A stretch of 64,000 nucleotides of DNA from assembly GCA_038240015.1 (NCBI GenBank), contig JBBSEF010000002.1:1-64000 (forward strand), written 5' to 3'. The translations under genes were made by a program, and so were the position numbers. Shown here piece after piece: positions 6,940 to 15,097 of this stretch. The DNA is from CAHJXF01 sp038240015 (GTDB lineage Bacteria; Pseudomonadota; Gammaproteobacteria; Burkholderiales; Burkholderiaceae_D). Position 1 is the stretch's first letter. Each line of letters opens with the position of its first letter. The notes under the pieces were generated by a model that saw only the letters and a program-made list of their open reading frames with translations, ran no database searches and had not been told where the DNA came from.

Positions 6940-8919
6940 ATGTTCGAGCAACCAGGCACCGAATCGGTATCAGGCATCGAGTCGGCCGTCGCAACGAATA
7001 CCGGATCGACGCTCCCGGCCATCGACAAGATCGTCATTGCGATCCACGGCATCGGCAGCCAGCAGCGCAGCAGCACGATCCGCTCGGTGGCGCAACGATT
7101 CGGTGAACGCGAAGACACGCCGTTGCCCGTGATGCCGCTCGGCTACTTCAACATCGGCAAGACCGGTGAAGTGCATTTGAGCCGTCTCGATGCACCGGCG
7201 GCAAGCCCTCTCGAACGAATCGGTTTCGCCGAAGTGTTCTGGGCCGACATACCGCGTCAGGTCGTCAAGCAAGGCGACACGCTCGAGGAAACCAAGGCCT
7301 GGGGTGCATCGGTCGTCAGCCGCGCGCATGCCGCTTATGTACGCAAGGTCGTCAAGGACCCGCAGCTCGAGCCGGCCGACTTCCAACTCTGCGCGGACGT
7401 GATCGACGAGATCATCGAGACGGTTGCCGTGATGGAGAAACTGCTCGCGGTGACCGAAAAGATGGGGATCTTCAAGTTCGACCTCGCTCCGCTCTTGCGC
7501 GACCACATCGGCGACGTGCAGCTTGTCGCCGAGTTCGGCTACTACCGTCAGATGATCGTCACGCGCTTTCACAGCACGATGGCGCAGATCATCGCGGAAT
7601 GCGGGGGCGAGGCGCCCGAGATCTACCTGATTGCGCACAGCGAGGGCACTGTCGTCAGCTTCCTCGGTCTGCTGCAAGCGCTGTCGGGCCACATCATCCG
7701 GGACAACAACGACGCGATCATTTCCACCGACTGGATCACGCGGGTGCGCGGCTTCATGACGTTCGGCTCACCGATCGACAAGCACCTGGTGTTGTGGGAA
7801 AAGATGTGGGACGGCCTCGACCTGCATTCGATGCGCGCCCAGGACAGTGCCGTCGTGTTCGGCAAGGACGGGCACGAGCGACTGCGGCTCGCGCGTGCCA
7901 TCCCATGGCGCAACTACTACGACTACGGCGACCCGATCGGCTTCAGGCTGGAGACCGCGCTGGAGTTCCTCGCCAAGCACGAATGCGCCGCATTCGAGTT
8001 CGATGACCAGAAAGACAACATCGGCTTTTCTCGCTACTGGTTCCCCGGGAAAGCACACACCGACTACTGGGCCGATGCCGATGTGTTCCGTCATTTCATC
8101 GACGACGTGGTGATGCGTCGGCCCGATCAACCTGCGCCGCACGCAGTGGCCCGGCCGCGGAGCCACCGAACTGTCGACATCGTCAGCACGGTCGTTCCCT
8201 ACCTGTTGTCTGCGATGCTGCACTTTGTCGCCGTGTTCCTGCTGTTCAAGTCGGTCACGGTCTTCATCACCGAAACCCATGCCCTGCACGGCGTCGAGGG
8301 TTTGAAGGCATTTAGCTTGCAAGTGGGGTTGCTCGGTTTTCTGCTGCTCGGGGTCACGGTCGCGGCGCGATTGCCGCGGCTGGTCAAGTCCAAGTCCGGC
8401 TGGCGCTGGCATGGGGTTGCGCTACTCGCCTTTCTGGTCGCTGCGTTGCCGAGTTGGTTGTGGCTGCCGCAAGAAGTGGCCGATTTTCTTGGCAAGAATT
8501 TCCTGGGCCTCGCCGCAGTCTTCGGTGTATCCGAGGACCGGGAGGGCATCGCGGCTGTGCTGCTGGCCACCGCGCTGGTGGCCTCGACCGGATGGATCGT
8601 GCGCAAGCGCGCTCGCTTCGCGCGGCACTTGCTGATGGGCGTCGGCGCTTTGGTCGTGTCGGTGATGGTGGTCGGCCGCATGATCGAAGCCGCCGACTCG
8701 AAAGCGTCGCTCTCGGATACGTCGGTGTGGCCGGTGGTGCTTGCGGCCCTCGCATTCTTCTACCTTTGGTGGCTGGGCATACTCCTGTTCGACCTCGCCT
8801 TCATCTGGCATCGCTACATTCGCTACTCGGTCGCGGTACGAACCTTGTCGGAATGGCACCGCGGCAAGGATGCACGTCCGGAGAAGTTATTCAAGAAATC
8901 AGGAACGAATCGCAGGTAG
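6940..8919 (+). CDS. Alpha/beta-hydrolase fused to a C-terminal membrane domain
   Basis: A 659-residue protein. The N-terminal half is a lipase-like alpha/beta-hydrolase: IVIAIHGIGSQQ (oxyanion loop, near 31-42), LIAHSEGTV with the nucleophile serine near 234, and FGSPIDKH after it. Residues 410-640 contain about five hydrophobic helices with a basic tail (KLFKKSGTNRR), so the enzyme is anchored with its catalytic domain probably in the cytoplasm, since no signal peptide is seen. ATG 6940 is preferred over GTG 6916 because AAGGGA lies 7 bases before it. The substrate is unknown; a PGAP1-like or lipid-active esterase is possible. Confidence 0.8.
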   Translation: MFEQPGTESVSGIESAVATNTGSTLPAIDKIVIAIHGIGSQQRSSTIRSVAQRFGEREDTPLPVMPLGYFNIGKTGEVHLSRLDAPAASPLERIGFAEVFWADIPRQVVKQGDTLEETKAWGASVVSRAHAAYVRKVVKDPQLEPADFQLCADVIDEIIETVAVMEKLLAVTEKMGIFKFDLAPLLRDHIGDVQLVAEFGYYRQMIVTRFHSTMAQIIAECGGEAPEIYLIAHSEGTVVSFLGLLQALSGHIIRDNNDAIISTDWITRVRGFMTFGSPIDKHLVLWEKMWDGLDLHSMRAQDSAVVFGKDGHERLRLARAIPWRNYYDYGDPIGFRLETALEFLAKHECAAFEFDDQKDNIGFSRYWFPGKAHTDYWADADVFRHFIDDVVMRRPDQPAPHAVARPRSHRTVDIVSTVVPYLLSAMLHFVAVFLLFKSVTVFITETHALHGVEGLKAFSLQVGLLGFLLLGVTVAARLPRLVKSKSGWRWHGVALLAFLVAALPSWLWLPQEVADFLGKNFLGLAAVFGVSEDREGIAAVLLATALVASTGWIVRKRARFARHLLMGVGALVVSVMVVGRMIEAADSKASLSDTSVWPVVLAALAFFYLWWLGILLFDLAFIWHRYIRYSVAVRTLSEWHRGKDARPEKLFKKSGTNRR

Positions 8920-8948
8920 CAAACGAGCGCGTGCGGCGATGAACGAAG

Positions 8949-9353
8949 TCAAACGGACGATTTAACCGAACCAACGATCGTCAATCGAGTACCCGCCGGC
9001 AATCCACGCTGCGTCGCTTCGATCGCGGCCTGCGGCGATTGCCTCGATGGATCGACCGCGAACGAGAGTGCTGCCGGCTGCGCCGAGGTGCGCACGCTGT
9101 CGGCTCTGACGCCGCGCACGCGGCGCACGGCTTGCGTCAGGCGATGCTGGTCGAAGGGTCCGACCACTTCGCAGTACACCATCACGTCACCCTTGGCGGC
9201 AGCGCGCGTAACGATCGCGTGGTCGTAGGTCGCAGCGATCTTGTCTTCGGCACAGGCACCGCAGGCATGGGACGCCACAGGTGTCAGCCACACAAGCGCG
9301 GCTCCTAGCGCGGTGACCGAACGCCGACAGCCGATGAAGTCGCGACCAGCCAT
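8949..9353 (-). CDS. Exported small protein with CGAC motif, linked to nirK
   Basis: This 134-residue protein has an N-terminal signal (hydrophobic residues 14-28, cleavage likely near SHA) followed directly by CGAC, a plausible metal or thiol site. The remainder (about 55-130) has a beta-alpha-beta pattern similar to heavy-metal-associated ferredoxin-like domains but lacks their usual CxxC. Its ATG overlaps the nirK TGA by one base (TGATG), so it is translated with nirK. A role in copper supply to, or assembly of, nitrite reductase is inferred from position only. Confidence 0.72.
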   Translation of the reverse strand: MAGRDFIGCRRSVTALGAALVWLTPVASHACGACAEDKIAATYDHAIVTRAAAKGDVMVYCEVVGPFDQHRLTQAVRRVRGVRADSVRTSAQPAALSFAVDPSRQSPQAAIEATQRGLPAGTRLTIVGSVKSSV

Positions 9354-10954
9354 CAGGGCTTCTTACCAGGGGCGGCATCGAGCATGGGCGTGGCCGACTT
9401 CGTCTGCGACGGCGGCAGCGACGTGCCGGGCGCCGACGGCTGCGGCTGTTCCTTGCCGCGCGGCTGCAGATTCTTGTCGGCCCATTTGAAGTAGGCGATG
9501 TACTGCTTGATCTCGTCATCGCTCAGCCCTTGGTTGGGCATGGGAATCTTCCACTTGTCGAGCAACGCCTTGGCCATCGGGTCGTTCTGCAGCATCTGTT
9601 CGGGCGCCTTGAGCCAGCGCACGAGCCAGGCGTCGTCATGGCGCTTGCTCACGTTGAATAGATCGGGTCCGAGCTTGTCCCCGCCCGCGATCGAGTGACA
9701 GGCAAGGCACTTCGATTCGAAGGCGAGCTTGCCTTTCAGCGCGGCCGGATCGCTGGGCGCCGCTGTGGCCGGGATGTTGTGGTGTTCGGGGTCGCTGCCC
9801 GCCGGTCCGCCCGCGGCGATGAGACCGATCGCTCCCTGCGATGCGTTGGCGAAGTGGTGGTCCACCATCACGTAGCTGCCGGCTTCGGGGATCATGAATT
9901 CGACGATCGCGCCGCTGGAAGATCCGAGCAACACCGTCTGCATGCCGCGGAACTGATTGCCCGGGTTGCCGTCGATCCACACGCGGTCGAAGATCGTGCC
10001 GACGACATGGAAGCTCGAGGTGTTGGACGGCCCCACGTTCATCACGAACAGGCGCACACGCTCTCCGGGCTTGGCCGGCAACGGATGGTCGACCATGCCG
10101 TTGTAACGACCGTTGAACACCGTGTAGGTGGGCGCCTTGGAACGCACCCGATCGCCGTCGAGTACATAGAGCGGCTGGCCGTCGACCTTGCGCTTCTGCG
10201 GGTCGAGCTTGGTGTAGAACTCGCTCTGGATGACGGCGTACTCGCGGTCCACCTTGGTCGGGTAACCGCCGCGCGGCTCGACGATCACCATCCCGTACAT
10301 GCCCGAGGCAATGTGCTCGAGCACCATCGGTGTGCCGCAGTGATACATGAACACGCCCGGATAGTTGAGCGTGAACTCGAACGAGATGGTCTGGCCGGGC
10401 GCGACCGAGCGGTACTTGTCCTGGGGCGACACCATTGCCGCATGAAAGTCCATCGAATGCATCATCGGCTCGGCGGTCATGCGCACGCCGGGCACGGGCT
10501 CGTCGGAGCGGTTGGTCATCGTGAACTTGATGCGGTCGCCTACGCGGGCGCGCACCGCCGGGCCGGGCACCTGATCACCGAAAGTCCACGCGCTGAATTT
10601 CACGCCGGGCGCGATCTCGATGATCTTGTGCGTGGTGTCGAGACGGATCTCCTTGACCGGCGCCGGGTCGAGCGGCTTCACCGCAGCGTCCATGTTCAGC
10701 GCGCTGCCCGACGCGAATGGACCGGTGTGTCGCTCGTTCGAGAGCACCGCGGGCGGTGTCTTGAAATCCATCTTGGTCACGTCGTAGGGATCGGCTGGAG
10801 CCGTCGCGGGCGCAGCCGTCGCGGGCGAGCGCGAAGCCGGGGCATCAGCCGACTCGCCCTTCCGGCATGCCACGAGCGACAGCAACAGCGCAATGGCAAT
10901 CCCGGCGCCGATCGCGATGGAACGACGGCGGCTTCCGTGCATGATGATATTCAT
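9353..10954 (-). CDS. nirK: AniA-like copper nitrite reductase fused to cytochrome c
   Basis: Reduces nitrite to nitric oxide in the periplasm. From ATG 10954 the product is 533 residues. It begins with a lipoprotein signal (LLLSLVAC, lipid on the Cys) and a Pro/Ala linker. Two cupredoxin domains carry the copper ligands: MHSMDFHAA, MYHCGTPM with EHIASGM, and VDHHFAN near the C-side. FHVVGTIFDRVW matches the AniA (class II) branch rather than the Alcaligenes type. A C-terminal cytochrome c domain has CLACHS near 420. It lies downstream of the quinol NO reductase gene. The frame opens further upstream to 11023, inside norB, but that part is not protein-like. Confidence 0.93.
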   Translation of the reverse strand: MNIIMHGSRRRSIAIGAGIAIALLLSLVACRKGESADAPASRSPATAAPATAPADPYDVTKMDFKTPPAVLSNERHTGPFASGSALNMDAAVKPLDPAPVKEIRLDTTHKIIEIAPGVKFSAWTFGDQVPGPAVRARVGDRIKFTMTNRSDEPVPGVRMTAEPMMHSMDFHAAMVSPQDKYRSVAPGQTISFEFTLNYPGVFMYHCGTPMVLEHIASGMYGMVIVEPRGGYPTKVDREYAVIQSEFYTKLDPQKRKVDGQPLYVLDGDRVRSKAPTYTVFNGRYNGMVDHPLPAKPGERVRLFVMNVGPSNTSSFHVVGTIFDRVWIDGNPGNQFRGMQTVLLGSSSGAIVEFMIPEAGSYVMVDHHFANASQGAIGLIAAGGPAGSDPEHHNIPATAAPSDPAALKGKLAFESKCLACHSIAGGDKLGPDLFNVSKRHDDAWLVRWLKAPEQMLQNDPMAKALLDKWKIPMPNQGLSDDEIKQYIAYFKWADKNLQPRGKEQPQPSAPGTSLPPSQTKSATPMLDAAPGKKP

Positions 10955-11003
10955 GCGAGCATTGTGCGCTTGGCGTCGAGTGCGCGTCTGTGCTCTATCG
11001 CAC

Positions 11004-13325
11004 TTAGCCGGCTCCGCCACCAATCAGATTTGCGTCCCCTGCTACGGAGCGCACACCGAGATAGCCCTTGATCGATGCGATCACCAGCGGCACCGCACCG
11101 AACAGGATGAACACGAGGTCACCGGGCAGGCGCAACCATTCGATCAGATGCGATCGATCGCTTCCGATGTAGTCGAGGCTGCGCGCGTGCCAGTACCCGT
11201 GCTGGACCACGTCCCACACCTGCAGCACGCCGCCGGGAAACAGGCTCATCGTCACCATCAGCGCGAGCCCGACGTTGGTGCCGAAGAACGCGACCCTGAC
11301 GTATTTCTCGATGCCGGCCCAACGCACATCGTCGCTGGTCTGGCGCAACACGAACACCATCAGCGCGATCGCCAGCATGCCGAACACGCCCATCAGCGCC
11401 GCGTGCCCATGATTCGGCGTGAGCAGCGTGCCGACCTCGTAATAGCTGATGATCGGCAGATTGATCAGGAACCCGAAGATACCCGCGCCCACGAAATTCC
11501 AGAAGCCCACCGCCATCAGGAAATAGAAGGCCCACTTGTGCGGGATCACCATCGCCTTGCCGCACACATCGCATTGGCCGCGAGTGGTCTTCACGAAATC
11601 CCACGCGTCCAAAGTCAGCAACGTCAGAGGCACCACCTCGAGCACCGAGAACATCGCCGACATCGCCATGTTGAAGTTGCCCTGCCCGGTGAAATACCAG
11701 TGATGGCCGGTGCCGATCAGGCCGCCGACGAAGTACAGGATGGCGTCGAGGTAGATCACGCGCAGCGCGACGTTGCGCCGAGTCAATCCGAGTTGATAGA
11801 ACGTCAACGCCACGATGGTGGTTGCGAAGAACTCGAAGAAGCCTTCGACCCACAGGTGAATGATCCAGAAGCGCCACGTATCGACCACCGTGTAGTTGGT
11901 CCGCGCGCCATAAAGCAATGCCGGGATATAGAAGACCGGGATCGCCAGCGCGGCCACCAGGAACATCTGAACGATAGGCCTCGACGCTGGTTCGACCAAC
12001 GTGCGCGGTCTCACCAATTTCCACAGCAAGGCAAACCACACGAACAAACCCGCGACCAGAAGGTATTGCCACACGCGACCGAGCTCGAGGTATTCCCACC
12101 CTTGATTACCGAGCCAGAACCACAGCTTGCCGAGCAGTTGCGAGACGCCCAGCCACTCACCCAAGAGACTGCCGAAGATCACGACCGCGAACGCGGCGAA
12201 CAACACGTGCGTCCAGCCCGCGAGCCAGCGTGGCTCTTCGGTGGAAAGCGAACGCCCGAGGAACAGCGCTGCGGCGACATAAGCGGTCGCGATCCAGAAG
12301 ATCGCCAATTGCAAATGCCAGATGCGTAGCAGATTGCTCGGAAAGATCTGCGACAGATCGAAGCCGTAGAAGCTGCCCGGGTCGGCGCGGTAATGATCGA
12401 CGGCACTGCCGATCAGCGTCTGCGCGAGCAACAACAACGCGACGACCACGAAGAATTTCACGAGCGCGTTCTGACCTCGGCTCGATCGCCCCGGCAACAT
12501 CTGTGGGTGCACGTGATGGCCGCGCGTGATCCAGCCGAGGTAATCGAATTTCCCGAACACCAGCAACACCGCGGCAATGCCGGCGAGCAGCACCATCAGG
12601 CTGAGCGCGCTCCACAGCAACGCGTTGGGCGTGGGCAGATTGCCGACGCTGGGGTCGTACGGAAAATTGTTGGTGTACGAGTGGTCCTCGCCCGGACGCG
12701 CGGCGCCAGACACCCAGGCCGCCCACATCACGAAAGAGGTGAACTGCCGCAGTTCGGTCGGATCGGTGATGAGGTCGGCCTTCAGGCCGCCGTTACGCGT
12801 CGGATGTTTGAAATATGCGGTCCAGTGGGCGATCTCCTGCCGCCACGCTTCCGCCTGCGCGGCAGTCAGACGCAGCGTGTCGCTCGCGGAGTCGTAACGA
12901 TTGGTCTTGATCTCCACGATCGCCTCGGCGCGCACCGCGGCCTGCTGCGAACGCGTCAACGCGGCCACCGGCTGCCGATGTTGTTCCTTCGCGATGGCGT
13001 CGGCCGTCACCACACCGATCCGATGCAGCGTCTGGGCCGCATAGTCAGGACCGAGATAGGAGCCGTGGCCCCAGATGCTGCCATTGGCCATCAGACCGTA
13101 CTTGAGAAACACCGCCTGCCCGTCGCCGATGTCTTCACCGGTGAATAGGGCGGTGCCTTGCGGGCCCACGATGTGCGCAGGAATCGGCGGCGCGTTGCGA
13201 TAGGCCAGCGTCGTGATCGCGATGATTCCCGTGAAGCCGCCCACCATCACGATCAGGATGCTGCGTATCCACCACGGAGAAAGTGGGCCATCGTCTTCGC
13301 TCAAGGGTTGTGCTGCGACCGTCAT
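11004..13325 (-). CDS. norB: Quinol-dependent nitric oxide reductase (qNOR)
   Basis: Single-subunit membrane enzyme (773 residues) that reduces NO to N2O with quinol. It has an N-terminal extension with the soluble domain typical of qNOR (VGPQGTALFTGEDI, GSIWGHGSYLGPDYAA), then twelve or so helices with histidine ligands in IWHLQLAIFW, HLWVEGFFEFF and GTGHHWYF, and GHAALMGVFG. ATG 13325 is preferred to the upstream start because AGGAG precedes it. Divergent or shared regulation is not visible: I found no FNR/NNR-type TTGAT-N4-ATCAA box between 13326 and 13513. nirK follows 49 bases after the stop. Confidence 0.94.
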   Translation of the reverse strand: MTVAAQPLSEDDGPLSPWWIRSILIVMVGGFTGIIAITTLAYRNAPPIPAHIVGPQGTALFTGEDIGDGQAVFLKYGLMANGSIWGHGSYLGPDYAAQTLHRIGVVTADAIAKEQHRQPVAALTRSQQAAVRAEAIVEIKTNRYDSASDTLRLTAAQAEAWRQEIAHWTAYFKHPTRNGGLKADLITDPTELRQFTSFVMWAAWVSGAARPGEDHSYTNNFPYDPSVGNLPTPNALLWSALSLMVLLAGIAAVLLVFGKFDYLGWITRGHHVHPQMLPGRSSRGQNALVKFFVVVALLLLAQTLIGSAVDHYRADPGSFYGFDLSQIFPSNLLRIWHLQLAIFWIATAYVAAALFLGRSLSTEEPRWLAGWTHVLFAAFAVVIFGSLLGEWLGVSQLLGKLWFWLGNQGWEYLELGRVWQYLLVAGLFVWFALLWKLVRPRTLVEPASRPIVQMFLVAALAIPVFYIPALLYGARTNYTVVDTWRFWIIHLWVEGFFEFFATTIVALTFYQLGLTRRNVALRVIYLDAILYFVGGLIGTGHHWYFTGQGNFNMAMSAMFSVLEVVPLTLLTLDAWDFVKTTRGQCDVCGKAMVIPHKWAFYFLMAVGFWNFVGAGIFGFLINLPIISYYEVGTLLTPNHGHAALMGVFGMLAIALMVFVLRQTSDDVRWAGIEKYVRVAFFGTNVGLALMVTMSLFPGGVLQVWDVVQHGYWHARSLDYIGSDRSHLIEWLRLPGDLVFILFGAVPLVIASIKGYLGVRSVAGDANLIGGGAG

Positions 13326-13381
13326 GATTTTCTCCTGCGACGCCCTTGCCATTCAATGCGATTATCGCGATTTTGCGTCAC

Positions 13382-13517
13382 TCACGTGAAATAGACGAGA
13401 CCAAGGGCACGCTTGACGTCTGCAAAGGTCGTGGCCGCGAGCCTGCAGCGACCCCACGTAGTGACCGAGGTGCAGCGGGCTGGTGGTGCGGTCGCCAGTC
13501 AGCACGACCGGTTTCAC
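13382..13517 (-). pseudogene. Remnant of tryptophanyl-tRNA synthetase with interior deleted
   Basis: A GTG at 13517, overlapping the fdxA stop (GTGA), opens a frame reading VKPVVLTGDRTTSPLHLGHY, then VGSLQ, a clear N-terminus of the KPVVLTGDRPTG...HLGHY type of TrpRS. After about 25 codons the similarity stops. In another frame at 13438-13382 the sequence reads ATTFADVKRALGLVYFT and ends at TGA, which resembles the C-terminal tail of the same enzyme family. About 290 codons between the two ends are missing. The N-terminal match is strong, the C-terminal match weaker. Confidence 0.6.
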
Positions 13518-13852
13518 GGCTGCCACCGTCTGCGATCGAGCATGCCCAGCTTATCTTTCACCTTGCCCCATTCATCCGCATCGGGCGCAACCTCTCTCAT
13601 GAAGTAGATCGGCTTCCAGATTTTCGCCAGCTCCGCATTGAGCGCGATGAAATGCACCAACTCTTTCGGAACGTCCTCGTCCGCGAATATCGCTTTCACT
13701 GGGCATTCGGGAACGCACAGGTGGCAGTCGATGCAATCATCCGGATCGATCGCCAGAAAATTGGCTCCATCGCGAAACGCATCGGTTGGACACACCTCAA
13801 CGCAATGCGTGTATTTGCACTTGATGCAGCTCTCGGTCACTACGAAGGTCAT
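13514..13852 (-). CDS. fdxA: FdxA-type ferredoxin
   Basis: A 112-residue low-potential ferredoxin of the 7Fe-8Fe type. The first cluster motif is CIKCKYTHCVEVCP (about residues 9-22) and the second CIDCHLCVPECP (about 39-50). The C-terminal extension (VPKELVHFIALNAELAKIWKPI) is typical of the FdxA group. It would transfer electrons in the cytoplasm; the partner is unknown. Its stop overlaps the GTG of the trpS remnant, so the two were once probably one operon. No good ribosome site precedes ATG 13852. Confidence 0.92.
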   Translation of the reverse strand: MTFVVTESCIKCKYTHCVEVCPTDAFRDGANFLAIDPDDCIDCHLCVPECPVKAIFADEDVPKELVHFIALNAELAKIWKPIYFMREVAPDADEWGKVKDKLGMLDRRRWQP

Positions 13853-13916
13853 GGGGGTCGATGCGCAAGGCGATGACGTCGCGAAACGAGCTGCGGTAGG
13901 CCGCGAGCACCCGCGG

Positions 13917-14045
13917 TCAGGCGATCAGGATCGCCGGCGGGTCGCTCGCAGGAAACGACTCATCGAGCGCTTCATCGAGGGCGGACTCCACATCTTCGGG
14001 CTTGCGAGCCGGAGGAACCTCCGTGCGGTCTTGCGAATCATTCAT
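13917..14045 (-). CDS. Small acidic protein with SFPASDPPA motif
   Basis: A 42-residue frame starting at ATG 14045, which overlaps the sdhB TGA by one base. It is very acidic in the middle and ends with ALDEALDESFPASDPPAI. That ending recurs as a small conserved hypothetical in many proteobacteria. The overlap with sdhB argues that it is translated. The function is unknown. Confidence 0.65.
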   Translation of the reverse strand: MNDSQDRTEVPPARKPEDVESALDEALDESFPASDPPAILIA

Positions 14046-14740
14046 CACAGTCCATCCTTGACCAGCTTCAATCGGATCTTCTCGATCGCGCGCGACGGCA
14101 CTAATCCCTTTGGACAGACCTCGGTGCAATTCATGATCGTGCGGCAGCGAAACAGGCGATAGACATCGTTCAAGTCGTCCAGGCGCGCCTGCGTGTCGCG
14201 ATCGCGACTGTCGATGATGAAACGATAGGCCTGCAACAGACCGGCAGGTCCGACGAATTTGTCCGGGTTCCACCAGTACGACGGGCATTGGCTGGAGCAA
14301 CACGCACACAGGATGCATTCGTAAAGGCCATCGAGCTTCTCGCGGTCTTCCGGCGACTGCAGCCGCTCCTTTTCGGGCATCGGCTCGTCGTCGACGACAT
14401 AGGGCTTGATCGAGTGATATTGCTTGAAGAACTGAGTCATATCGACGACCAGATCGCGAATGACCGGAAAGCTCGGCAATGGACGCAGAACCACCGGCTG
14501 CTTGAGATCCTTGACCGGCGTGACACACGCCAATCCGTTGCGGCCATTGATATTGATCGCGTCCGAACCGCACACGCCCTCACGGCATGATTTGCGAATC
14601 GTGAGCGAATCGTCCTGCCTCTTGATTCGCAGAATCACATCCAGCAGCATTCGATCGGTGGACTCCGGCTCGATCTCGTAATCTTGCATATATGGCTTTT
14701 GATCCTTGTCCGGATCGAAACGAAAGATCGAGAATTTCAT
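14045..14740 (-). CDS. sdhB: Succinate dehydrogenase iron-sulfur subunit
   Basis: Carries electrons from the flavoprotein to the membrane anchors of complex II. The 231-residue protein has all three cluster sites: CREGVCGSDA with C further on for [2Fe-2S] (about 52-75), CILCACCSSQCP for [4Fe-4S] (about 143-154), and CRTIMNCTEVCPKGL for [3Fe-4S] (about 199-213). It starts 18 bases after sdhD, with AGAAAG as a possible ribosome site. The flavoprotein gene sdhA, which normally lies between sdhD and sdhB, is absent from this place and from the window. Confidence 0.95.
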   Translation of the reverse strand: MKFSIFRFDPDKDQKPYMQDYEIEPESTDRMLLDVILRIKRQDDSLTIRKSCREGVCGSDAININGRNGLACVTPVKDLKQPVVLRPLPSFPVIRDLVVDMTQFFKQYHSIKPYVVDDEPMPEKERLQSPEDREKLDGLYECILCACCSSQCPSYWWNPDKFVGPAGLLQAYRFIIDSRDRDTQARLDDLNDVYRLFRCRTIMNCTEVCPKGLVPSRAIEKIRLKLVKDGL

Positions 14741-14758
14741 GTCAATTTTCTTTCTGAA

Positions 14759-15097
14759 TCACCTGCGACCAAGCAACAGGATTCGAATCACCCACGCGCC
14801 AACTCCCGCCAGACTGAAGCCCAACAACGCAAGCACGAGAACGCGGGTGGCGACCGGGTGCACGTAATCCATGATTACGTCTCGCAGTCCGACCCAGGCA
14901 TGCGCAATCAAGGCGGCAAAGAAGACCACCGCTGCGATGCCCATCACCGGGCTCAGCATCCAGTCGTGCCACGCCGCATAAGAACCCGGCCGGTCGAACA
15001 GGAAATGCAAGAGCAGAACTACGATGAAGAGCAGCATGAACACTGCGGTCACGCGTTGAACCAGCCACGCGCGCAATCCAGTGACAGCCTTTCTCAT
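14759..15097 (-). CDS. sdhD: Succinate dehydrogenase membrane anchor subunit
   Basis: A 112-residue membrane protein with three helices (about 15-33, 50-70 and 82-108). HAWVGLRDVIMDYVH at the second helix carries conserved anchor-subunit residues of complex II. ATG 15097 overlaps the sdhC stop by four bases (ATGA). The start fits MRKAVTGLRAWLVQRVTA, the usual N-terminus. Codon and base composition look AT-richer than the surrounding genes. Confidence 0.9.
   Translation of the reverse strand: MRKAVTGLRAWLVQRVTAVFMLLFIVVLLLHFLFDRPGSYAAWHDWMLSPVMGIAAVVFFAALIAHAWVGLRDVIMDYVHPVATRVLVLALLGFSLAGVGAWVIRILLLGRR

Noticed and set aside
9950..10020. Apparent loss of the catalytic His of NirK (GGHGDYV replaced by GTIFDRV)
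   Set aside because: AniA-type class II enzymes have the same FHVxGxIFD pattern, and the preceding His fills the role, so this is normal for the branch.
9695..11071. Long plus-strand frame (458 codons) opposite nirK
   Set aside because: It is the antisense shadow of nirK, with Arg/His/Asp-rich composition typical of reverse reading in G+C-rich genes.
13326..13513. Search for an FNR/NNR box upstream of norB
   Set aside because: No TTGAT-N4-ATCAA-like site was found; the area is mostly the trpS remnant.
14000..14573. Minus-strand frame of 218 codons overlapping sdhB
   Set aside because: Only its last 42 codons are a real small gene; the rest is an out-of-frame reading of sdhB.
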